Source: Lentisphaerota bacterium | GTDB taxonomy: Bacteria; Verrucomicrobiota; Lentisphaeria; Oligosphaerales; Oligosphaeraceae | Assembly: GCA_012800565.1 (NCBI GenBank) | Contig: JAAZIZ010000468.1 | Span: 1-5,155, forward strand | Direction of reading: 5' to 3' | DNA: 5,155 nucleotides | Part shown: positions 1 to 4,950 of the stretch, one piece after another | Position numbering within the stretch: position 1 is the first letter of the stretch | Layout of the letters: each line of letters opens with the position of its first letter | The notes under the pieces: generated by a model | Told to the model about the DNA's origin: nothing | Database searches by the model: none | The model's input: only the letters and a program-made list of their open reading frames with translations | Position numbers and translations under genes: made by a program

Positions 1-15
1 ACATGGTTGCGACCC

Positions 16-61
16 TATGTGCAAGGAAAATGGAGACTAAACCTCTTTCTCACTGCACATA
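16..61. repeat. 8-bp inverted repeat, operator-like
   Basis: The perfect arms TATGTGCA (16-23) and TGCACATA (54-61) are separated by 30 bp. On the minus strand the first-transcribed arm begins at the last base of the -10 box of the leftward promoter (61-66) and reaches the expected start site. The other arm lies about 30-38 nt into the transcript. Such placement suits a repressor operator pair or an RNA hairpin in the 5' leader. No known regulator box is recognised, and an 8-bp arm can arise by chance. Confidence 0.35.
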
Positions 62-88
62 ACATAGCACATCATCTTGTCTTGTCAA
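61..88 (-). promoter_or_regulatory. Strong sigma70-type promoter, leftward, for a gene beyond the left edge
   Basis: Read on the minus strand there is a consensus -35 TTGACA (88-83), a 16-bp spacer and a -10 TATGTT (66-61) preceded by TGC, an extended -10 (TGn) signature. The stretch just upstream (89-115) is almost pure A/T and could act as an UP element. The predicted start site is near 54. The promoter points out of the window. A candidate start codon for its gene is ATG at 4-2, with AGGG (16-13) eight bases before it, but only one following base is visible. The DUF4838 gene upstream therefore need not be the source of transcription for that next gene. Confidence 0.6.
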
Positions 89-148
89 TTTATTTGCAAT
101 AATTTATATATTATTGAGCAGACACTATGTAGTTCAGGCTTATATCAC

Positions 149-165
149 GCCCCGTTGGGGCTTTT
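149..165 (+). terminator. Small GC hairpin followed by TTTT
   Basis: GCCCC (149-153) and GGGGC (157-161) form a perfect 5-bp stem around GTT, followed on the plus strand by TTTT (162-165). This is a short intrinsic-terminator shape in the plus direction. On the minus strand the same hairpin sits 114 nt after the DUF4838 stop codon but is followed by GTGATAT rather than a T-tract, so it is a poor terminator for that gene. No plus-strand gene is visible to its left. It may terminate a short plus-strand RNA, serve as a 3' mRNA hairpin, or be incidental. Confidence 0.35.
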
Positions 166-274
166 CGCCGCAACTGTGTTTTTTGTCATCCACAGAATAT
201 TTTCTTTGAATTTTACTGGGGGGGTGTGGTGGCAGCAGCAGTATTGGCAGTATTCTTATCTCAGTGATTACGGG

Positions 275-2749
275 TTACTGTATGATCAGGCGCCCGAAGC
301 GTTCGGGACGGTGGAAATCACCGAAAGTCGGGCTCCAGCAGCTGTAGGCATTGGGCCGTACCGTACGGCGGGCGCGGCAGATATTGAAGCCCCAGATATC
401 TCCGCGGATATCCGTTTTGCCGGCGGTGATCGCTGCCAAGGGGATGCATGCCTCAGCACACCAGCTGTTTTCATCCCTGGCGGTTACAACCTTGGGCTCG
501 ACTTCCCAGGGGGTGTTCTTCTTATCCGCATAGGAAAACGCGCGATAGGTCCCGAGAGAATTGAAGACCAGCTGATAATACAGCTTGCCGTCCCCGGCGG
601 GATCGATAAAAATATCCACACAGTTCTCATCCCAGACCGCCTGCTCCGGGCCAACTCCGGAATCCTTGATCTGATCCAGCGCGGGTTCCTCACAGCGCAC
701 GCTGATATACAGCGCCTCAGCGGTGATCGCGACTTTGGCATCTGCGCCCTCAGCATAGACCCGGCCGTGGTTTTTGTCAAACTGCACTCTCAGGACTGGC
801 AAACCGGCCCAGAATGGGTCATCCAGGCGCCCATCCAGCACGGGCTGGCCCTGGCGTCTTTGCGCCTTGGCGCTCTTGCGCGCACCGGCGGACATTATAT
901 AAGTAAAGACATTGCGGTCGAAAGGCAGGCGGAAATTCTGCTCGGTATGGCTGACTGAACCAAGATTCGAGGGCAGGTGCGTCATCTTTTCAAGTTGCTT
1001 TTCCCGGAGCTGGGCGAGTGCATCGGCTTGAGCGGCGATTTTGACCTCGGGCTTGGGATTGCTGACCACCTGCATCGCCAGGCGGTACAGCTCACAGGTG
1101 GTTTTGCTGTATTCGAGGTTGTCCAGCAAGAGCTGCAGGCGGGCTTTCTGACCGGAATCGCTGGCGGCGGCAGCGAGAGGCTGCAGTTGCGGCAGCCATT
1201 CTTCTGCGAAGCCGGCGCAGACCTCGGTGATGACCCCGGGGTAGCGCTTGACGTAGCCCAGGCCGCGATCCTCATCCATCTTGCGGTGAGCGAGCTGGGA
1301 ATAGCGCTGTTCGAGTGCCTCGAAGCAGGCGAAGACCACCGGGGCGGCAGCTTCGCCGTAACATTGCTGCAGGCTCTGCCGGTAGAATTGCTCGCGATCA
1401 CCCGGGTCGGCCCAGGCGAAGCGCAGATAGAAGTAATTGTTCAGGGCTGAGGCGGCGAAGCAGGAGCCGTTGTTCATATCGAATCCGGTCACATCTGCGG
1501 CGTAGAGGTTGTCGTAGAGAAGGCAGATATTGCGGAAATGGGCGCAAGGCAGGGCCAGGCCGCCCATTCCTTCCGGAGTACCATAAAAATACAGCTTGTC
1601 AAGGTTCTTGCGCCAGCCTTGCAGATTGGCGAGGTGGTTCTTGCGCACCTCCTCGCGGTAGTAGGAAATGCCGTTGTCATTCAGGACTTCCTCAATGGTG
1701 ATGGCGGGATGGACCTTTACATTGCCGACCTCGGCAAAGAATCCGTATGCATACATGCCGAATTTCTGGTCGGGCAGTTCCTGCAGGACTCGTTTGGCCA
1801 CTTCGTTGGCGTAGGTCATCATGCGGTCGGTCATAATCCGGGAGCCGTCCGGGCGCACACCATTGTCAAGAGCCTGACAGCGCTCACACTCGCAGCAATT
1901 CCCGCCGTCATTGGGTGAGAGGGTCAGCATGATAGGCCGTTTCCAGGTCCGGCGGTACTCGATCAGGTTTTTGGCGTACTGGTCCAGCGCCTCTGGGTTG
2001 GTAGTGCACATCTTCAAGCCATGTCCCAGCGAATCCGTGCCATACCGGCGGCCGCCGATCAGGGCAAACCACTCAGGATGCTCCTGAAAATAATCCTCGC
2101 CCTTGAAATGGAAAAGCCAGTCATGCCAGGCGCACCAGCTGTCCGCGTTCCCAGCCCGGTTGCGGCGCAGCCAAAGCTGGCATTGGCGGGCATCGCTCTT
2201 GGACATCTTTTTATGGGTGATATAGCCCATCCGGCGCATCTCAAAACGCGGTGCATCAGCGTAATTCAGGCCTGCGGCGACTCTCAGATCGGGGCACTGC
2301 GGCACATACTCTCCCAGTGGGCCGGGCATGAACCAGCGCACCCCGAGCTGTTTTTCCAGAAAATCGCAGACTCCGTACCAGGTCCCTACTCTGGCACCGT
2401 TGGCCCAGTGGATATTGTAGGGGTCGCCGGGCGTGTCATTGCCGGAGATATGGATATCCTGATTCTCGACCTTGACCACGAAGCCCTCCGGCTGCTCAAC
2501 TGGCAGGAAGCCGAGCCGGAAAGACGGCTTCCCGGCCGCCTGGACGGCTTCCACCAGTGGCAGCTGGGCGCCGGTAGCTTTGTGGATGTATTCGCGCAGG
2601 TCGTCTGCAGCCGCGCGCACCGCTTGGGGCGCGTCAGGTGCCAGCACCACCACATACGGCGAGCGACCGTCTTTCACCACTTCGAGAAATTCAGCGCCCA
2701 GCAGCGGCCAGACCAGCACCAGCGTCAGCAAAGACAGATACTTCTGCAT
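275..2749 (-). CDS. Secreted DUF4838-domain protein with C-terminal CBM9-like module (putative glycosidase)
   Basis: Predicted exported carbohydrate-active protein of 824 residues. Residues 1-19 form a signal peptide: K3, a hydrophobic core LSLLTLVLVWPLLG, and likely cleavage after A19. Residues about 25-150 resemble the accessory domain placed before GH20/GH67 glycosidase barrels (AAADDLREYIHKATGAQLP). Residues about 215-450 match DUF4838, including HPEWFALIGGRR (224-235) and SPNDGGNCCECERC (278-291). The latter has a C-x-C-x2-C pattern (C286, C288, C291) that could bind metal. A helical linker follows. Residues about 635-823 look like a CBM9/DOMON-type sugar-binding sandwich (PVLDGRLDDPFWAGLP, then WDENCVDIFIDPAGDG). 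Catalytic residues and substrate are not known for the family; a plant or host glycan is a guess. The start at 2749 is chosen because GGAG lies five bases upstream and a signal peptide follows directly. The alternative ATG at 2803 adds 18 non-secretory residues. Stop is TAA. Confidence 0.85.
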   Translation of the reverse strand: MQKYLSLLTLVLVWPLLGAEFLEVVKDGRSPYVVVLAPDAPQAVRAAADDLREYIHKATGAQLPLVEAVQAAGKPSFRLGFLPVEQPEGFVVKVENQDIHISGNDTPGDPYNIHWANGARVGTWYGVCDFLEKQLGVRWFMPGPLGEYVPQCPDLRVAAGLNYADAPRFEMRRMGYITHKKMSKSDARQCQLWLRRNRAGNADSWCAWHDWLFHFKGEDYFQEHPEWFALIGGRRYGTDSLGHGLKMCTTNPEALDQYAKNLIEYRRTWKRPIMLTLSPNDGGNCCECERCQALDNGVRPDGSRIMTDRMMTYANEVAKRVLQELPDQKFGMYAYGFFAEVGNVKVHPAITIEEVLNDNGISYYREEVRKNHLANLQGWRKNLDKLYFYGTPEGMGGLALPCAHFRNICLLYDNLYAADVTGFDMNNGSCFAASALNNYFYLRFAWADPGDREQFYRQSLQQCYGEAAAPVVFACFEALEQRYSQLAHRKMDEDRGLGYVKRYPGVITEVCAGFAEEWLPQLQPLAAAASDSGQKARLQLLLDNLEYSKTTCELYRLAMQVVSNPKPEVKIAAQADALAQLREKQLEKMTHLPSNLGSVSHTEQNFRLPFDRNVFTYIMSAGARKSAKAQRRQGQPVLDGRLDDPFWAGLPVLRVQFDKNHGRVYAEGADAKVAITAEALYISVRCEEPALDQIKDSGVGPEQAVWDENCVDIFIDPAGDGKLYYQLVFNSLGTYRAFSYADKKNTPWEVEPKVVTARDENSWCAEACIPLAAITAGKTDIRGDIWGFNICRARRTVRPNAYSCWSPTFGDFHRPERFGRLIIQ

Positions 2750-2826
2750 ACATTCTCCAGTAATATCAGCCCAGGGGACATCCGGACCGCCAGTCTCATG
2801 CAACCGCGGAACCGGTCAGAAAAACA

Positions 2827-2854
2827 AAATTAATGCCGATTGGCGATTTTTCAA
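2827..2854 (-). promoter_or_regulatory. Possible weak promoter for the DUF4838 gene
   Basis: On the minus strand TTGAAA (2854-2849), a 16-bp spacer and TAATTT (2832-2827) form a modest sigma70-like pair in the 112-bp gap between the trpB stop and the DUF4838 start. The predicted start site would leave a leader of about 70 nt. No convincing terminator separates the two genes: only a weak GCC-AATC-GGC stem followed by a T-rich run is seen. Readthrough from trpB is therefore equally possible. Confidence 0.3.
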
Positions 2855-2861
2855 TCCCTTG

Positions 2862-4073
2862 TCAGATTTCCGGAATGCCGTAGTTTTCCATTACGTAATC
2901 AATGTCCTTGTCGCCCCGGCCGCTGCAGTTGGCCAGGATAGTCCGGCCTTGGTTCTCCCGTCCCCACTTGAGGGCGTAAGCGATGGCATGAGCGCTTTCC
3001 AAAGCCGGGATGATGCCTTCCAGACGCGACAGCTTGAAGAAAGCATCAATGGCGTCACGGTCATCGCAGGTCACATACTTCACCCGTCCGATCTGGTTCC
3101 AGAAAGCGTGCTCCGGCCCCACCGCGGGATAATCCAGTCCGCTGGCCACGGAATATACCGGCGAGGCACTGCCGTCCTGCTCCTGCAGCAGCATGCTCTC
3201 GAAGCCGTGCAGCACACCTTTTTTGCCGTAAGTCATGCTGGCGGCATGCTCGCCGTGGCCGCTGCCGCGTCCCAGCGGTTCGACGCCATAGATGTCGACG
3301 GGGTCGCCGAGGAACGGAGCGAACAACCCGGCGGAATTGCTGCCGCCGCCGACGCAGGCGCAGATGGCATCGGGCATTTCGCCGGTCATCGCCTGGAACT
3401 GCTCACGCGCCTCAATGCCGACGCACATCTGGAAATCGCGGACCATCAGAGGGAAGGGATGCGGTCCCACTACTGAGCCGATACAATAGATGGCGTCCTG
3501 GTATTCATTCAGATAAGCCTCGAAAGCGGCATCGACGGCTTCCTTGAGGGTCTGCAGACCCTTGGTGACCGGGATGACCCGTGCGCCCAGGATTTTCATC
3601 CGGGCGACGTTGGGGGCCTGCTTGGCGATATCGACTGTGCCCATATAGATATCGCATTTCAGGCCGAAATAGGCGGCGGCGGTGGCCAGAGCCACGCCGT
3701 GCTGTCCGGCACCGGTCTCAGCGATCAATTTCTTTTTGCCCATGAATGAGGCCAGCAAACCTTCTCCCATGCAGTGATTAAGTTTATGCGCACCGGTGTG
3801 GTTGAGGTCCTCCCGCTTGAGATAGATATGGCAGCCGGTATTGAGCGATTGCGAAAGCCGTTCGCAATAATAGATCGGCGTGGGGCGGCCCTGGAACTCC
3901 TTGCGAATGCGTCTGAGTTCGCTGATGAAACGGGAAGAGTGGCAAATCTGATGGTAGGCGCGGTCGATTTCTACGAAGACTGTCTGCAATTCCGGCGGCA
4001 GATACGCTCCTCCGAACTCACCAAAACGCCCTTCTGCATTCGGATAATCACGAAAATAAGTACTGAAATCCAT
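2862..4073 (-). CDS. trpB: Tryptophan synthase beta chain
   Basis: PLP enzyme of the cytoplasm that joins indole and L-serine to give L-tryptophan, the last step of Trp synthesis. The 403-residue length is normal for TrpB1. The PLP-binding lysine is K97 in KREDLNHTGAHK (86-97). The catalytic glutamate is E119 in AETGAGQHG (118-126), whose H125 marks TrpB1 rather than TrpB2. The PLP-phosphate loop GGGSNS is at 242-247, GLD (D314) at 312-314, EGIIPALES at 352-360 and the pyridine-nitrogen serine in SGRGDKD at 384-390. All key residues are present. After the lysine it reads LNHCMGEGLLA where enteric TrpB has INN, a variant I associate with a distinct TrpB clade. Start ATG at 4073 has AAAGGA (4086-4081) with seven bases spacing. 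Stop is TGA. trpA is not adjacent, so the alpha partner must lie elsewhere, or the enzyme uses free indole. Expression is predicted to be set by the upstream trp leader. Confidence 0.97.
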   Translation of the reverse strand: MDFSTYFRDYPNAEGRFGEFGGAYLPPELQTVFVEIDRAYHQICHSSRFISELRRIRKEFQGRPTPIYYCERLSQSLNTGCHIYLKREDLNHTGAHKLNHCMGEGLLASFMGKKKLIAETGAGQHGVALATAAAYFGLKCDIYMGTVDIAKQAPNVARMKILGARVIPVTKGLQTLKEAVDAAFEAYLNEYQDAIYCIGSVVGPHPFPLMVRDFQMCVGIEAREQFQAMTGEMPDAICACVGGGSNSAGLFAPFLGDPVDIYGVEPLGRGSGHGEHAASMTYGKKGVLHGFESMLLQEQDGSASPVYSVASGLDYPAVGPEHAFWNQIGRVKYVTCDDRDAIDAFFKLSRLEGIIPALESAHAIAYALKWGRENQGRTILANCSGRGDKDIDYVMENYGIPEI

Positions 4074-4103
4074 GTTCTTTTCCTTTTTATTGAGACCAGA
4101 GAC

Positions 4104-4142
4104 AAAAAAAACGCCTTGAGGATAAGTGCCTCAAGACGTTTT
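4104..4142 (-). terminator. trp attenuator terminator B (promoter-distal, 3:4 hairpin)
   Basis: The minus-strand transcript forms a 14-bp stem, AAAACGUCUUGAGG (4142-4129) with CCUCAAGGCGUUUU (4121-4108), around a 7-nt loop CACUUAU. It runs into eight consecutive U residues (4111-4104). The only non-Watson-Crick pair is U4136-G4114. On the plus strand that pair would be an A-C mismatch, so the structure fits transcription toward trpB. The U-tract ends 30 nt before the trpB ATG. Its 5' arm is the same sequence that pairs with region 2 in the antiterminator. Confidence 0.88.
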
Positions 4143-4157
4143 ACCGAGTGTTGTAAC

Positions 4158-4194
4158 AAAAAAAGCGGGCAGGAATTTCCCCCGTCCGCCTTTT
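4158..4194 (-). terminator. trp leader terminator A (promoter-proximal, tandem)
   Basis: On the minus strand AAAAGGCGG (4194-4186) pairs with CCGCUUUUU (4168-4160). The stem continues past one A-C mismatch (4185/4169) through C-G, G-U, G-C, G-C and G-U pairs to a small A-rich loop near 4176-4178. Seven U residues follow (4164-4158). It lies about 36 nt after the leader stop codon and 85 nt before trpB. The plus-strand version has a T-tract of only four and loses the wobble pairs at 4183/4171 and 4180/4174, so the minus orientation is favoured. It may be a second attenuator terminator or a pause hairpin. Confidence 0.7.
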
Positions 4195-4230
4195 ACCGTA
4201 ACCAAACCACAACGAAACGGCTTGAGGCGG

Positions 4231-4281
4231 CTATCGCCACCACCAAGACCAGGCCATTGTGATGTGGATTGGGTTGTGCAT
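4231..4281 (-). CDS. trpL: trp leader peptide (MHNPIHITMAWSWWWR)
   Basis: A 16-codon reading frame ending in TAG, with Trp codons at positions 11, 13, 14 and 15, a density not expected by chance. It acts as a ribosome-stalling sensor of charged tRNA-Trp, not as a functional peptide. It lies between a good promoter and two terminator hairpins ahead of trpB, which is the expected place. The ATG at 4281 is about 22 nt after the predicted transcription start. Its Shine-Dalgarno match is poor: only AGAA-like purines precede ATAAAAATG. An internal ATG at 4257 would give MAWSWWWR and also lacks a ribosome site. Which start is used does not alter the attenuation logic. The peptide is too short for standard gene callers. 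Confidence 0.88.
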   Translation of the reverse strand: MHNPIHITMAWSWWWR

Positions 4282-4308
4282 TTTTATCAGTTCTGTTACT
4301 ATTTTCAG

Positions 4309-4337
4309 AATATAAACCGGAAAATACGGGAATGCAA
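4309..4337 (-). promoter_or_regulatory. sigma70-type promoter of trpL-trpB
   Basis: On the minus strand TTGCAT (4337-4332), an exact 17-bp spacer and TATATT (4314-4309) match the sigma70 pattern well. Transcription should begin near 4302-4305, giving a leader of about 230 nt before trpB and a terminated RNA of about 145 or 200 nt. No palindrome resembling the CTAGTTAACTAG TrpR operator overlaps it; only AGT-AACAG-AACT just downstream has weak symmetry. Control by attenuation alone is plausible. Confidence 0.72.
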
Positions 4338-4454
4338 GTCGGCAGAGGAATTTTTCCGTGTGTGCGGGCGAAAAAAACGTAATGCGTCAGTAACCACCCC
4401 GGCTGTACACAACTGTCTTTTTTCAAGGCCTGGAGTTCAGCAAATCTCAAGATT

Positions 4455-4476
4455 GTGCGGGAGCTTGCTTCCGCAC
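4455..4476. repeat. REP-like hairpin H1
   Basis: Arms GTGCGGGAGC and GCTTCCGCAC flank TT and form a 10-bp stem with one G-T pair. Immediately downstream CTCCCGCAC (4479-4487) is a perfect complement of the first nine bases, offering an alternative longer-range pairing. The GTGCGGGAG motif recurs in H5. Confidence 0.6.
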
Positions 4477-4541
4477 CTCTCCCGCACACTGCACTTTCAC
4501 ATTATACCCACGACAGGGCAACGTCAGGAGCGAAACATACC

Positions 4542-4563
4542 CTGCGGCAGCAAGCTGCCGCAG
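4542..4563. repeat. REP-like hairpin H2
   Basis: Perfect 10-bp arms CTGCGGCAGC and GCTGCCGCAG flank AA. The 18-bp core is identical to that of H4. No T-tract follows on either strand, so it does not read as an intrinsic terminator. Confidence 0.7.
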
Positions 4564-4568
4564 CCAAA

Positions 4569-4586
4569 GCGGCGGCAAGCCGCCGC
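4569..4586. repeat. REP-like hairpin H3
   Basis: Perfect 8-bp arms GCGGCGGC and GCCGCCGC flank AA. It lies five bases after H2 and differs from the H2/H4 core only by a compensated A/T to G/C change in each arm, so pairing is kept while sequence changes. Such covariation is what a maintained hairpin family would show. Confidence 0.7.
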
Positions 4587-4622
4587 ACTCCAAAACGCGC
4601 CTTCTGCAGACACAAGTGGCAG

Positions 4623-4696
4623 CATAAATATGGCGCAAAGGTTTCCTGTCGCCATTACTTACAGCCTCAATCCTGCAAAGCGACATAAATATGGCG
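4623..4696. repeat. 13-bp direct repeat pair CATAAATATGGCG, 61 bp apart
   Basis: Exact copies lie at 4623-4635 and 4684-4696. Similarity continues for a few bases (CAAAGG versus TAAGGG). The repeats lie between hairpins H3 and H4. They could be protein-binding sites, since 61 bp is close to six helical turns, or the spacer of a larger repeat unit. No transcription factor box is recognised. Confidence 0.5.
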
Positions 4697-4712
4697 TAAG
4701 GGCATATGGAGC

Positions 4713-4730
4713 GCGGCAGCAAGCTGCCGC
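4713..4730. repeat. REP-like hairpin H4
   Basis: Arms GCGGCAGC and GCTGCCGC flank AA, exactly repeating the 18-bp core of H2 about 170 bp away. It is followed eight bases later by H5. Confidence 0.7.
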
Positions 4731-4737
4731 TTTCAGT

Positions 4738-4756
4738 GCGGGAGAAGAGTTCCCGC
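4738..4756. repeat. REP-like hairpin H5
   Basis: Arms GCGGGA and TCCCGC flank a 7-nt loop GAAGAGT. The GTGCGGGAG start is shared with H1, and AGTGCGGGAGA resembles the reverse complement of 4479-4491. This ties the two hairpin clusters into one family. Confidence 0.5.
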
Positions 4757-4875
4757 CGGCCCCGTCAGGCATTTGCCTTTCAAAGCGTTGGTCATAAAAA
4801 TGCCCAGCTGACGCATTACGAAAAAACCGCGCTGGGTCGGTTTGTCAAATTGCTTCTGCCCGGCGCGGTGCAGAC

Positions 4876-4903
4876 TTGCAAAAGCTCCCGGGGCGCTTAT
4901 TGT
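4876..4903 (+). promoter_or_regulatory. Possible promoter of the nitrilase-family gene
   Basis: TTGCAA (4876-4881), a 16-bp spacer and TATTGT (4898-4903) give a fair sigma70-like pair. Transcription would start near 4910, leaving a leader of about 40 nt. A small stem, CGGCA (4907-4911) with TGCCG (4919-4923), would sit at the 5' end of the RNA. No other pair in the 150 bp before the gene looks better. Confidence 0.4.
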
Positions 4904-4950
4904 AACCGGCAGCAGCATTGCCGCAACCATTATTACCACGGAGAATTTCT

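Larger units (their letters stand above)
4104..4241 (-). promoter_or_regulatory. trp operon-type transcription attenuator controlling trpB
   Basis: The leader RNA has mutually exclusive pairings. Region 1:2 is a 6-bp hairpin, GGUGGC (4241-4236) with GCCGCC (4231-4226), around GAUA. It covers the last two Trp codons, the Arg codon and the leader stop codon. Region 2, GCCUCAAGCCGUUU (4228-4215), can pair with region 3, AAACGUCUUGAGGC (4141-4128), at 13 of 14 positions to form an antiterminator. Region 3 otherwise pairs with region 4 in terminator B. CCGCCU of region 2 (4230-4225) also matches AGGCGG (4191-4186) in the 5' arm of terminator A, so stalled ribosomes could disable both terminators. 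The mechanism is inferred from the enterobacterial trp model: stalling at WSWWW frees region 2, while fast translation to the stop codon masks it. No T-box hallmark is present. Confidence 0.85.
4378..4820. mobile_element. Candidate small non-autonomous element bounded by 13-bp inverted repeats
   Basis: CGTAATGCGTCAG (4378-4390) recurs exactly in inverse orientation as CTGACGCATTACG (4808-4820), 443 bp end to end. Directly outside each end is an A-tract, A7 at 4371-4377 and A6 at 4821-4826, as a target-site duplication in an A-run would look. The interior carries REP-like hairpins and no transposase. It could be a MITE-like or REP-derived unit. The A-tracts may be coincidental, and the terminal match does not extend beyond 13 bp, so the call is tentative. 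Confidence 0.3.
4338..4875. other. Repeat-rich non-coding intergenic region
   Basis: About 540 bp lie between the divergent trpL and nitrilase promoters. Open frames occur on both strands, but none has a convincing ribosome site or a recognisable protein, and they run through the palindromic repeats, so no gene is called. The region holds five GC-rich hairpins, a 13-bp direct repeat, and the outer 13-bp inverted repeat described separately. Confidence 0.7.

Noticed and set aside
77..958. 293-codon open frame on the plus strand
   Set aside because: Its coding part is antisense to the DUF4838 gene in high-GC DNA, has no ribosome site, and its translation resembles no protein. It is a shadow frame, as are the frames at 977-1450, 1315-1701, 1538-1918, 2021-2833 and 2472-3476.
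2750..2803. Longer start for the DUF4838 protein at 2803
   Set aside because: It would place 18 polar residues before the signal peptide and lacks a ribosome site. The ATG at 2749 has GGAG five bases upstream.
2750..2861. Terminator between trpB and the DUF4838 gene
   Set aside because: Only a weak GCC-AATC-GGC stem precedes a T-rich run. The stem is too short for a confident intrinsic terminator.
4074..4300. T-box or other tRNA-sensing riboswitch upstream of trpB
   Set aside because: No T-box sequence or specifier stem is seen. The Trp-rich ORF with alternative hairpins explains the region better.
4282..4308. TrpR-type operator after the trpL promoter
   Set aside because: Only AGT-AACAG-AACT shows weak symmetry. 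It does not match the known CTAGTTAACTAG-type box and arms of three bases are uninformative.
4455..4756. CRISPR array
   Set aside because: The repeats are palindromic, unevenly spaced and of different lengths, with no regular spacers and no cas genes nearby.
4126..4797. 223-codon plus-strand frame and smaller frames in the intergenic region
   Set aside because: They overlap the trp leader and run through palindromic repeats. Translation is low-complexity, rich in Arg, Ala and Pro, with no start signal.
4733..4939. 68-codon minus-strand frame beginning MVIMVAAMLLP
   Set aside because: The apparent hydrophobic start is the complement of the nitrilase promoter and leader. There is no ribosome site, and the frame passes through H5. 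Remnant coding cannot be excluded but is not supported.
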